From Phascolarctobacterium sp. (GTDB taxonomy: Bacteria > Bacillota > Negativicutes > Acidaminococcales > Acidaminococcaceae), in assembly GCA_017467905.1 (NCBI GenBank), contig JAFUKD010000010.1:25396-89395 (forward strand): DNA of 64,000 nt, written 5' to 3'. The notes under the pieces are model-generated. The model ran no database searches. It was given only the letters and a program-made list of their open reading frames with translations, and was not told the DNA's origin. How positions within the stretch are numbered: the stretch's first letter is position 1; every line of letters starts with the position of its first letter. This document shows positions 9,362 through 15,403 of the stretch, one piece after another. The translations under genes were made by a program, and so were the position numbers.

Positions 9362-9548
9362 CTCTTTTAAAATAAAGTTCACAATGTATTCTTGTATACT
9401 TTTTGTTTTCAACCTCAGTCTCAAAACGTTTCATCCGTTATATTTTGCAGTCTTTTAAAATTTTTATGCAGTGAATTTCACAAACAGCTTATCCTACAGC
9501 TCTAAAAATTATTATGTGTAACGATACACTCCACAAATAAAGATACAC

Positions 9549-9591
9549 GCCCTACAGCGAATCTCTTTTAGAGAACACTGCAAGACGTGCT
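9549..9591 (-). terminator. Probable terminator of the GTPase gene
   Basis: On the minus strand GCACG, TGCAG and TCTCT pair in turn with CGTGT, CTGTA and AGAGA around a short AAA loop, with bulges, then TATCTTTATTT follows. It begins about 10 nt after the stop codon of the gene at 9602. Confidence 0.45.
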
Positions 9592-9601
9592 TTAATTTTA
9601 A

Positions 9602-10582
9602 TCAGCCAAAAATAGATTTAAAAATCCCTGCTACTGTACCGGCAATAGCACCAGCTACACCACCAACAAGCTTTCCGGGAATACCTAAAACCTTACCACC
9701 AAACTCACTGCCACCTTCGATGAAGTCAAAAACTGTATCAATAACAACGTATTCGGTATCCTCACCGTAATCTTCTTCCTCGTCATCGTGCTTCCAGTTT
9801 TCCTTGTTGGTATTAAGGTTATCAACCAACACAAGACGTTTCTCGCGAGGAATGATTTGGATAATGCTATGCAAAAGCTTGGTCAAATTATAAGGCTTGC
9901 TCTGCGCCTCCCCTTCTTCACTATAGCCTGCACAATAGCAGATAGGCTCTAAATCAAGACCAGTACCTTCCTTAATTCTTGCTCTTACAGAAGCAGCCTT
10001 CTTCTTCAAGAAAGCATTGAGCACATCATCAGGTTTGTTTTCTGCCTTATTCCAATGATTGCCCTTCATAGCAATGTCCGCTTGGTTTAAACCAATGATA
10101 ATTCTCTTATGAGCCTCTTTGCCCAAGCAAGGAATAAGTACATTATTGATAAGGTCATAGCTGGTTCCCAAATCCTTACTGGAAGAATCCATAATAACTA
10201 CCACAAGATCAATGATGGGGTTGCCATCTTCGCCAAGCTCGTTTAATTTGTTGATGATATCGCGGGTAATTACCTTGTCACGTTCCACACCATCACCTAA
10301 GCCGGGAGTATCCCAGATTGTCAGGTTATCCAACACGAATTTAGAGATGCAGGAGGTTTCAGGGCCAACACCCACGCCAACCTTGGCAACGTTCATATTG
10401 AACATTGCGTTTACAGTAGAACTCTTACCGCTGCCAGTCGCACCAACCAGCATAATGTTTACCTGCTTACTTCTTACTTGAATAAGTCTGGAAAGCTTGG
10501 CTGCCTTTTCAGCCTCAGACAAATCAGAATTAGTAATGTCAGCTTCCAACAGTTCGTAAATACTTTTCTTTTCTTCGCTCAT
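9602..10582 (-). CDS. YfjP/YeeP-type GTPase with membrane-associating tail
   Basis: A 326-residue TRAFAC-class GTPase. G1 GATGSGKSS is at residues 47-55, a Thr-containing switch region follows, G3 WDTPGLGDG is at 90-98 and G4 NQAD near 170. This organisation matches the GTPase family that includes E. coli YfjP/YeeP/YkfA, of unknown cellular role. The last 35 residues are a Gly/Ala zipper (GIPGKLVGGVAGAIAGTVAGI) suited to membrane insertion or oligomerisation, and the segment before it is acidic (DDEEEDYGEDTE). GAGGTAAGATT precedes the ATG. It has its own terminator and a terminator upstream, so it is probably monocistronic. Confidence 0.8.
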   Translation of the reverse strand: MSEEKKSIYELLEADITNSDLSEAEKAAKLSRLIQVRSKQVNIMLVGATGSGKSSTVNAMFNMNVAKVGVGVGPETSCISKFVLDNLTIWDTPGLGDGVERDKVITRDIINKLNELGEDGNPIIDLVVVIMDSSSKDLGTSYDLINNVLIPCLGKEAHKRIIIGLNQADIAMKGNHWNKAENKPDDVLNAFLKKKAASVRARIKEGTGLDLEPICYCAGYSEEGEAQSKPYNLTKLLHSIIQIIPREKRLVLVDNLNTNKENWKHDDEEEDYGEDTEYVVIDTVFDFIEGGSEFGGKVLGIPGKLVGGVAGAIAGTVAGIFKSIFG

Positions 10583-10613
10583 AATCTTACCTCTTTCTAA
10601 AAAATTTTATAAA

Positions 10614-10634
10614 AACACTTTCCCAAGAAGTGTT
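10614..10634 (-). terminator. Terminator between the 4-TM protein and the GTPase
   Basis: AACACTT / AAGTGTT, a 7-bp stem with a 7-nt loop, followed on the minus strand by TTTATAAAATTTTTT. It separates the membrane-protein gene at 10686 from the GTPase at 9602. Confidence 0.6.
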
Positions 10635-10685
10635 GGGATGACTTGTTAAAGCATTTTTATTAGCTTAATGATAATTTGTCAAATG

Positions 10686-11099
10686 TTACTTGCTAGTTTT
10701 TGCACATAAAACTATGGCAAATATAATCAGTCCCACTGTGGCAACAGGAAACGCAACCATTCCAAAATGACAGCTAATAACTGAGCTACCTACACTTTCA
10801 AGCCACGTTCTTGCGGCACCACAACTTTCCACATAGCAAACAATATTGGTAGCTAACAAAAGCAACAGCTCCGCATGCTTAGCAGCTCTCTTCTGAAAAC
10901 TAAACAAAATTCCTGAGACAATTACTGCTGTAAAAACAGGAATTGCTCCCCAAGGACTGAACTCCAGCAAGTTATAACCGCGCACCATTAGCGTACAGCT
11001 TTCGCTACCGCCAGCATAAACGCTCATAATCGAGAGAGCATTTAAAACTACCATCGCAACGCTAAGTAATAGCAAAATATTTCTGTGACTAAATAGCAT
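10686..11099 (-). CDS. Small four-helix membrane protein, unknown
   Basis: A 137-residue protein with four predicted membrane segments (about residues 6-28, 50-68, 75-91 and 113-133) separated by short loops. A Cys-containing loop (NIVCYVESCGAA, SVISCHFG) could form a disulphide outside the membrane. No family recognised. GAAGGAAGGGA lies before the ATG, and the gene starts 3 nt after the stop of a 38-codon ORF, suggesting translational coupling. Confidence 0.65.
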   Translation of the reverse strand: MLFSHRNILLLLSVAMVVLNALSIMSVYAGGSESCTLMVRGYNLLEFSPWGAIPVFTAVIVSGILFSFQKRAAKHAELLLLLATNIVCYVESCGAARTWLESVGSSVISCHFGMVAFPVATVGLIIFAIVLCAKTSK

Positions 11100-11102
11100 A
11101 AG

Positions 11103-11219
11103 TCATCCCTTCCTTCTTTTACTTCTACGTTCTTCCATAATAACCATAAGCTTCAATACTAACCAGGGAACAGAAGTATACATAAAACGTTTCAGTAGCT
11201 TTCTTTCAATGTCAGACAT
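11103..11219 (-). CDS. Possible 38-residue small protein
   Basis: A short ORF starting at 11219 with GGAG 8 nt upstream. It ends in TGA overlapping the ribosome-binding region of the downstream membrane-protein gene. The sequence is basic at both ends (MSDIERKLLKR, ERRSKRRKG) around a hydrophobic middle (PWLVLKLMVIM), which would allow one short membrane helix. The spacing and ribosome-binding site support translation; it may act as a leader that couples translation to the next gene. Unknown function. Confidence 0.5.
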   Translation of the reverse strand: MSDIERKLLKRFMYTSVPWLVLKLMVIMEERRSKRRKG

Positions 11220-11385
11220 ATTATCAACTCCATTTCTTCCTTGGCAGACCTAAGGACTATCTAAATTATAGCCACCCTATTAGACACAATATGTCTATCT
11301 TTAAATCCAAAAACATCATAAAACGAAAAAGTAAATGCAAAATTTTTCCTAAAGTGAAATTTCAAAAGCGCCAAAGTACTATTCC

Positions 11386-11529
11386 CTCACTCTTATAATG
11401 GGTCTAAAAACAACAAAAAGGGACATAACTTGCTAAAAAAATTTTAAAATCCACTTTTTCTTAGATTCCAAAAAAATTTTGCAGGTCAATGTCCCTTTTT
11501 ACTAAAAAATTGCCCATTATAAGAGTGAG
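11386..11529. repeat. 144-bp palindromic element (MITE-like)
   Basis: Outer arms CTCACTCTTATAATGGG (11386-11402) and CCCATTATAAGAGTGAG (11513-11529) are perfect 17-bp inverted repeats. Inner arms AAAAAGGGACAT (11415-11426) and ATGTCCCTTTTT (11489-11500) add 12 bp and can extend further with one wobble. No ORF inside. The surrounding 11220-11795 stretch holds no gene: only this element, a small hairpin at 11597-11613 and the parS site. It resembles a non-autonomous inverted-repeat element, but an unusual long terminator-like hairpin is not excluded. Confidence 0.65.
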
Positions 11530-11725
11530 ATTCTTTTTTCCTTCTCCTTCTTTTATAAAATTTTCTTCCTCTTCCTTATTTTCTTGCCCTAATCAAGCAA
11601 AGCGTAGCTTTGCATCCTTTTTCTTAGTATAGTCTTTAGTATTAACTAATACATAAGCGATAGTCACCTTGTCCCCTAAAAATAAATATTAAATTTTTTC
11701 TAATCCCATGTCCCCCTCCTATAAA

Positions 11726-11741
11726 TGTTTCACGTGAAACA
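11726..11741. other. parS: parS centromere site (ParB/Spo0J binding)
   Basis: TGTTTCACGTGAAACA is a perfect 16-bp palindrome identical to the Firmicute parS consensus. ParB nucleates here and spreads to organise the origin region for segregation. It is intergenic. An identical site is at 54579-54594. Confidence 0.93.
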
Positions 11742-11761
11742 CTCCACCACAAAATAAAACA

Positions 11762-11787
11762 AAGCCCCGTCCCGAAGAACGGAGCTT
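11762..11787 (-). terminator. Terminator of the sigma-like gene
   Basis: On the minus strand AAGCTCCGT pairs with ACGGGGCTT around TCTTCGGG, followed by TGTTTTATTTT. It begins 9 nt after the stop codon of the gene at 11796. Confidence 0.75.
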
Positions 11788-11795
11788 ATACACAT

Positions 11796-12317
11796 CTATG
11801 CTTGCATCTTATTTCTAAGATTTTCTATTGCCAAACGCTTCAACCGTTTAACATGCCTTTCACTGCAACCTAAAACCTTGGCAATCTGCCTGTGGTTTTT
11901 ATCCTGCACATAATACATTTCCAGTAATTGCCATTGCTTTGGCGGCAAAGCTCTTAGGCTTTCCTTAATCACCATATTGTTAAAATTCTCTTCAATAACA
12001 TCACAAGACTGATTTTCCAAAACCTCTTCGGAATTAACCTCATTGTTCAGAACGCCAATTTCTTTCTTCATAGCATGAAGCAGCTCGTAATATAAAACGC
12101 ACTGTATCATACCCGGTAGCTTGGCGTAATCATTCCCTTTGTAGCGCCTTATGAAGCTTAGTAAAATCATCCACGCAGTATTAATTGCGTCTTCGCCCAA
12201 CACATCATAAATTGTTTGGCGTCTTGCCTCACTGTAAACAAGAGGTTTGAAAATTTGGCACAGCTCATCAATGGCAGCTTGCTCATCCTTCTGTGCCCTG
12301 CAGACTAAATCCTGCAT
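11796..12317 (-). CDS. Sigma-70-like transcription factor (region 2 / region 4 type)
   Basis: A 173-residue protein with a weak sigma-region-2-like N-terminal half (EARRQTIYDVLGEDAINTAWMILLSF) and a clear region-4 helix-turn-helix at the C-terminus (LPPKQWQLLEMYYVQDKNHRQIAKVLGCSERHVKRL). Such short factors occur as alternative sigma or helix-turn-helix regulators in Firmicutes. The ATG at 12317 has no convincing ribosome-binding site. The frame stays open upstream to about 12395, where AGAAGG precedes an in-frame ATT at 5 nt, so translation may start there. No anti-sigma gene adjoins it. Confidence 0.7.
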   Translation of the reverse strand: MQDLVCRAQKDEQAAIDELCQIFKPLVYSEARRQTIYDVLGEDAINTAWMILLSFIRRYKGNDYAKLPGMIQCVLYYELLHAMKKEIGVLNNEVNSEEVLENQSCDVIEENFNNMVIKESLRALPPKQWQLLEMYYVQDKNHRQIAKVLGCSERHVKRLKRLAIENLRNKMQA

Positions 12318-12539
12318 TCTTTCTGCTTCGATATTGGTAAAACTTGGTACTGCTAACTTAAAACAACTCTCTGTTTTCTTAGCTATAATGATAACCTTCT
12401 TTCTGTAATTTATTTTACTACCAAGAACATCTTAACCATATCATAATTTTTAGAATTTTGCAAGTTGTGTGTTTAAAACGAGTTGTATTTTGTAAACATA
12501 AACCTTATTTTCTTTAAACGTACTATACTTTGCTTTTGT

Positions 12540-12568
12540 TTGCTATTCATCCAAACATTTGGTAGAAT
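12540..12568 (+). promoter_or_regulatory. Promoter of the candidate type I toxin mRNA
   Basis: TTGCTA (12540-12545) and TAGAAT (12563-12568) with a 17-nt spacer predict a start near 12575, exactly where the AGGTACTACC motif begins. The 93-nt leader that follows contains a perfect 10-bp hairpin (TTAGAGGGTT / AACCCTCTAA). Confidence 0.6.
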
Positions 12569-12667
12569 ACTATTAGGTACTACCAGTAACGGGTAGCGGT
12601 TGTGCCCTCATTAGAGGGTTAAATTGCAACCCTCTAACGCAATTTAATGCGAAAGGGGGTGTTGTCC

Positions 12668-12760
12668 ATGACTATGAACGAAATGATTGGTTTACTAGGA
12701 GCATTTGCTTCTTTTTTCGGTCTCGGATATATGATTGGGTCCAACAACGCAAAAAAGTAA
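12668..12760 (+). CDS. 30-residue hydrophobic peptide, candidate type I toxin
   Basis: A very short ORF starting at 12668 behind a strong ribosome-binding site (AAAGGGGGTG, 6 nt spacing). The peptide has one predicted membrane helix (IGLLGAFASFFGLGYMIG, about residues 6-23) and a polar basic tail (SNNAKK), the usual plan of small membrane toxins of type I systems. The transcription unit is complete: promoter at 12540, structured leader, ORF, and a terminator whose stem starts at the stop codon. A convergent antisense transcript with a near-consensus promoter ends on the same terminator. It resembles no family I can name; toxicity is inferred. Confidence 0.6.
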   Translation: MTMNEMIGLLGAFASFFGLGYMIGSNNAKK

Positions 12761-12791
12761 CCGCCAGCCTCCAAGCAACGGTTACTCTTTT
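12757..12791. terminator. Bidirectional terminator shared by peptide mRNA and antisense RNA
   Basis: GTAACCG (12757-12763) pairs with CGGTTAC (12779-12785). It is followed by TCTTTT on the plus strand and by TTTTTT on the minus strand. The stem includes the peptide stop codon. Confidence 0.75.
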
Positions 12792-12843
12792 GTAATCTTT
12801 TAGCTTAAAGGGCACTCCGTCTACAACGGTAGTACCTCTTTCT
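12757..12843 (-). ncRNA. Candidate antisense antitoxin RNA
   Basis: Predicted approximately 85-95-nt transcript starting near 12843 and ending at the shared terminator, so it is complementary to the last codons and terminator of the peptide mRNA. Its 5' part carries the same AGGUACUACC ... GUGCCC sequence as the start of the peptide mRNA. That motif is nearly self-complementary, which would allow loop-loop contact. Inferred from sequence layout only. Confidence 0.5.
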
Positions 12844-12849
12844 GTTTTA

Positions 12850-12879
12850 ATTATAAATCAATCTAACTCCCAAAGTCAA
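12850..12879 (-). promoter_or_regulatory. Strong promoter of the antisense RNA
   Basis: Minus-strand TTGACT (12874-12879) and perfect TATAAT (12850-12855) with an 18-nt spacer. It is closer to consensus than the toxin promoter, as is typical where the antitoxin RNA must be in excess. Confidence 0.65.
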
Positions 12880-12911
12880 ATAAACTTAATGATTCTTCTT
12901 GAATACAAGTA

Positions 12912-12946
12912 AAGCGAAGAAGCCGCTCCTCACAACCTCTTCGCTT
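12912..12946 (-). terminator. Terminator of the 48-residue ORF
   Basis: AAGCGAAGA / TCTTCGCTT, perfect 9-bp stem with a 17-nt loop, 17 nt after the stop of the small ORF at 12963. Both sides have short T-rich tails. Confidence 0.55.
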
Positions 12947-12962
12947 TTGGATTTAGGACATA

Positions 12963-13109
12963 TCACTCAAAACCTATAATCAACTTTTTGTTCAAGCCTT
13001 TTGCCAAAGCTTGTACCACTTCTTCAAATTCTGCACGAGTAGCTTCATGTTCCATCTTGAACTCTTCATTTTCTAACTGCTTCTCAAGATATTTTCTGAA
13101 ATCACTCAT
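12963..13109 (-). CDS. 48-residue acidic helical protein, possible truncated antitoxin
   Basis: A short ORF with AAGGAG 8 nt before the ATG at 13109. The sequence (FRKYLEKQLENEEFKMEHEA, then AEFEEVVQALAKGLNKK) looks like the dimerisation helix at the N-terminus of Xre/HigA-type antitoxins, in which an HTH domain normally follows; here the frame stops instead. It may be a truncated regulator or a free-standing small protein. It lies about 180 nt downstream of the WYL regulator on the same strand. The intervening DNA has only a short open frame without a ribosome-binding site. Confidence 0.55.
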   Translation of the reverse strand: MSDFRKYLEKQLENEEFKMEHEATRAEFEEVVQALAKGLNKKLIIGFE

Positions 13110-13287
13110 TTTTCAAGCTCCTTTGCACACAAACACTTCATCACAAAAACTATAAAATCATCCCTTATTACTTTGGGATATTTATAATCTATAACCTCAA
13201 CACAACATTAGAATCCATATTCGTTGTTTGTTTCATCTTAATACCATTTTGCATAACATAAGGCTCATGAACGTCTAAATCTTCTCC

Positions 13288-14241
13288 TTATTCCACAACC
13301 TTCACCCAATCACCTTGAGTTCTCAGCCACATATCTACTCCCTTGCCAAACACTTCTGCCTGCACAAGGTAACCTTTTTCATCCTGCTTCAAGATTTGTG
13401 CTGTAGGCAGGCGGTCTAAAATTGCTTCGATGGATGGTCCTGTAAAGTAGAATTTTATTTTGCGCAGGGTTCCCCCTTGCATGAACTGGATACGTTTGCG
13501 GAATTCCCCTTCCTCAAAACGCTCTGCATAAGGCACTCTAAAATGCTCTTCGGTAATTACAAGATCCACTATTCTATCTATACGATATATTGTCGGGCAA
13601 AGATTATCCTGGCATTCCAGATACAGTTCACTATTTGTATCAGGTACTATAAAGGCAGTTAGGTAAAAGTAAAATTCCGAGAACATTATCCCCACAGGTT
13701 TTAACTTGCGAACAACAAGCTTCGTACCATAGTTGCCTTTATAGGTTACATCAATTACTAATTGCTCTTTGACTGCGTGTGCTAAATCCCACATTCTGTC
13801 CAAAAGAACTGTCTTATGTTTGGGCTCAACATAATGTAATTTTTCGTTGCCTATTAGCTCTGTAACCATCTTTTTATTTTCGCGAGGTATGCAACATTCA
13901 ATAAGCTTTTCTAAAATTGGATAAAGCTCCTGCTTAGAAAGCGAACGGCTTTCAAGCAATATTTTTAAAACAGCAAACACCTCTTGATTGGTCAAGATGT
14001 TTCTTAACGGTGGCTCAAGACGATACGCATTTAATCTTTTGTCATAAATAAGCTCTTGGGCGATGCCACCATATTCACTTTGGTTAAAAAAGAAGGTACG
14101 TAAATCATCTATGTCTCGTTGAATAGAGCGTAAGGAGCATCCAAAGCGCTGCGCTTCTTCTGCTTTGTAAAGCATTTTCCCTTCCATCAGCCGTGAATGC
14201 ATTGATAGCAATCGGTCTTTGCCAAATTTAAATCGTTCCAT
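13288..14241 (-). CDS. WYL-domain transcriptional regulator
   Basis: A 317-residue regulator with an N-terminal winged HTH (about residues 5-60, RLMEGKMLYKAEEAQRFGCSLRSIQRDIDDL) and a C-terminal WYL ligand-sensing region (about 140-310). WYL proteins often respond to nucleic acids or nucleotides and regulate defence or stress genes. It is preceded by a leader with no obvious partner and followed by the 48-residue ORF, and it is divergent from no neighbour. Its target cannot be told; lysO upstream is on the same strand. Confidence 0.85.
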   Translation of the reverse strand: MERFKFGKDRLLSMHSRLMEGKMLYKAEEAQRFGCSLRSIQRDIDDLRTFFFNQSEYGGIAQELIYDKRLNAYRLEPPLRNILTNQEVFAVLKILLESRSLSKQELYPILEKLIECCIPRENKKMVTELIGNEKLHYVEPKHKTVLLDRMWDLAHAVKEQLVIDVTYKGNYGTKLVVRKLKPVGIMFSEFYFYLTAFIVPDTNSELYLECQDNLCPTIYRIDRIVDLVITEEHFRVPYAERFEEGEFRKRIQFMQGGTLRKIKFYFTGPSIEAILDRLPTAQILKQDEKGYLVQAEVFGKGVDMWLRTQGDWVKVVE

Positions 14242-14389
14242 AAATCCACTTCCCTAATATTATTACCAACGTAATCACTAAATTTTACTAAGAACATTCT
14301 ACGCCGGTAGTCTTTATCCTCTAATTATAAATGGTGGTGATGACAGAAGTTGTCTACCATTTTATGGCAACGCATTTAGATGGCGCTTA

Positions 14390-14989
14390 TCACCCGTTTA
14401 ACAACAAGGACAAGAACACAGGCACAAGCAAGGAAAGCACCAGTCCGTTGATGAAAGAAAACATCACCGTATGCATGCCTGCAGAGTTGATTACCAAAGG
14501 CAACAGTGAATCCATTGTCGCTGCGCCACCAGGTGCAATACACATTAGCTTATGCCAACGTGCCAAAATAGGTATCAATATAAAGGAAAATACCTCCCGC
14601 ATCATATTGCCTAAAAAGGCAATCGCTCCCAGCTCCGTGCTATACATAGTGCTAATTACTACAGAAGAAAGACTGTACCAGCCCAAACCACTTACCACTA
14701 AAATAGAATCATAAGTGCTAAGGCCAGTGATAAAGCTACTCAAATACCCTCCTGCAAAGCTGCCAATGATAGTTCCAAGAGGCAGAGCAATAGCCAGCAC
14801 CATATTCTTAGGCGTGCAAATTTTTGCTAAAAGCTTGCGGTTGCCGCCAATTTCAATACCAGCTACCAAAACCATAAAGTTCAGCGCCGTCATCAGCACT
14901 GTGTCCAAGGTAGGTTTATCGCTAACGTCAAAGCACAAGTACCCCAAACCAATGCCACCTATGATGGCTGCAAACAAAGAATAAATCAT
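14390..14989 (-). CDS. lysO: LysO-type exporter, C-terminal part
   Basis: A 199-residue membrane protein corresponding to the C-terminal two thirds of LysO (YbjE/DUF340), a lysine exporter that also exports toxic analogues in E. coli. Conserved features include the segments VAGIEIGG and GLGWYSLSSVV and about six hydrophobic helices. Its ATG overlaps the stop of the N-terminal part by one base (TAATG), with GGCAAGGAG upstream, so the two polypeptides should be made at similar levels and assemble. Together they total 296 residues, equal to the single-chain family length. Confidence 0.85.
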   Translation of the reverse strand: MIYSLFAAIIGGIGLGYLCFDVSDKPTLDTVLMTALNFMVLVAGIEIGGNRKLLAKICTPKNMVLAIALPLGTIIGSFAGGYLSSFITGLSTYDSILVVSGLGWYSLSSVVISTMYSTELGAIAFLGNMMREVFSFILIPILARWHKLMCIAPGGAATMDSLLPLVINSAGMHTVMFSFINGLVLSLLVPVFLSLLLNG

Positions 14990-15282
14990 TACTCCTTGCC
15001 CTCCTCTGCATCGAAATTACCGGCAAAAAGTTTAATGATGATGTAAAACATTACCATCGTCCCCAGAATAGTGCTGCCTCCTAAAATTAAGGATTGCTTG
15101 CCCAAGGTTTCGATTTGCGCCAAAAGATTACCGTCACAGCCAATCTTTGCGCCCAGGCAAATGAGCATCAAAAACAAACACGCCAAGGATATTCTATTTA
15201 GCCACAGCCTTACCTTATAGCTGAGTATATCAAACCAGCCCAGCAAGATGCCTGCCACAATGCAAATTATAATTTCTTCCAT
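14989..15282 (-). CDS. lysO: LysO-type exporter, N-terminal part
   Basis: A 97-residue protein with three hydrophobic helices matching the N-terminal third of LysO, including LICLGAKIGCDGNLL. The hydrophilic end (AGNFDAEEGKE) shows a natural chain terminus rather than a recent frameshift. The stop overlaps the next start codon. Two-gene LysO homologues are known in other anaerobes, so this is probably a functional split. Confidence 0.85.
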   Translation of the reverse strand: MEEIIICIVAGILLGWFDILSYKVRLWLNRISLACLFLMLICLGAKIGCDGNLLAQIETLGKQSLILGGSTILGTMVMFYIIIKLFAGNFDAEEGKE

Positions 15283-15309
15283 ATAAATCCCTCAAAATCA
15301 TATAGCAAA

Positions 15310-15329
15310 GGCTCCGCAAATGCGGAGCC
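15310..15329 (-). terminator. Hairpin downstream of fakA
   Basis: GGCTCCGCA / TGCGGAGCC, perfect stem, followed on the minus strand by TTTGCTATAT. It is about 75 nt past the fakA stop and before lysO. Confidence 0.6.
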
Positions 15330-15355
15330 CTGTCTTCACAAAACAACTGTTAAAC

Positions 15356-15402
15356 CTTTTAGAAGTGCTTTACCCCCAACACATTTACCGTGCTACAAAA
15401 AG
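15356..15402. repeat. Short relative of the stop-linked element family
   Basis: CTTTTAGAAGTGC (15356-15368) faces GTGCTACAAAAAG (15390-15402). The two arms pair and carry the conserved AGAAGTGC of the longer elements at 20295, 21826, 28810 and 40998, but the inner hairpin is missing. As in those, the right arm ends beside the TAA stop (15404-15406) of a minus-strand gene, here fakA. Confidence 0.45.
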
Positions 15403-15403
15403 C

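Noticed and set aside
13190..13285. Open frame continuing after the WYL stop codon (about 32 codons)
   Set aside because: In frame with the WYL gene but with no ribosome-binding site at any start codon; looks like non-coding trailer.
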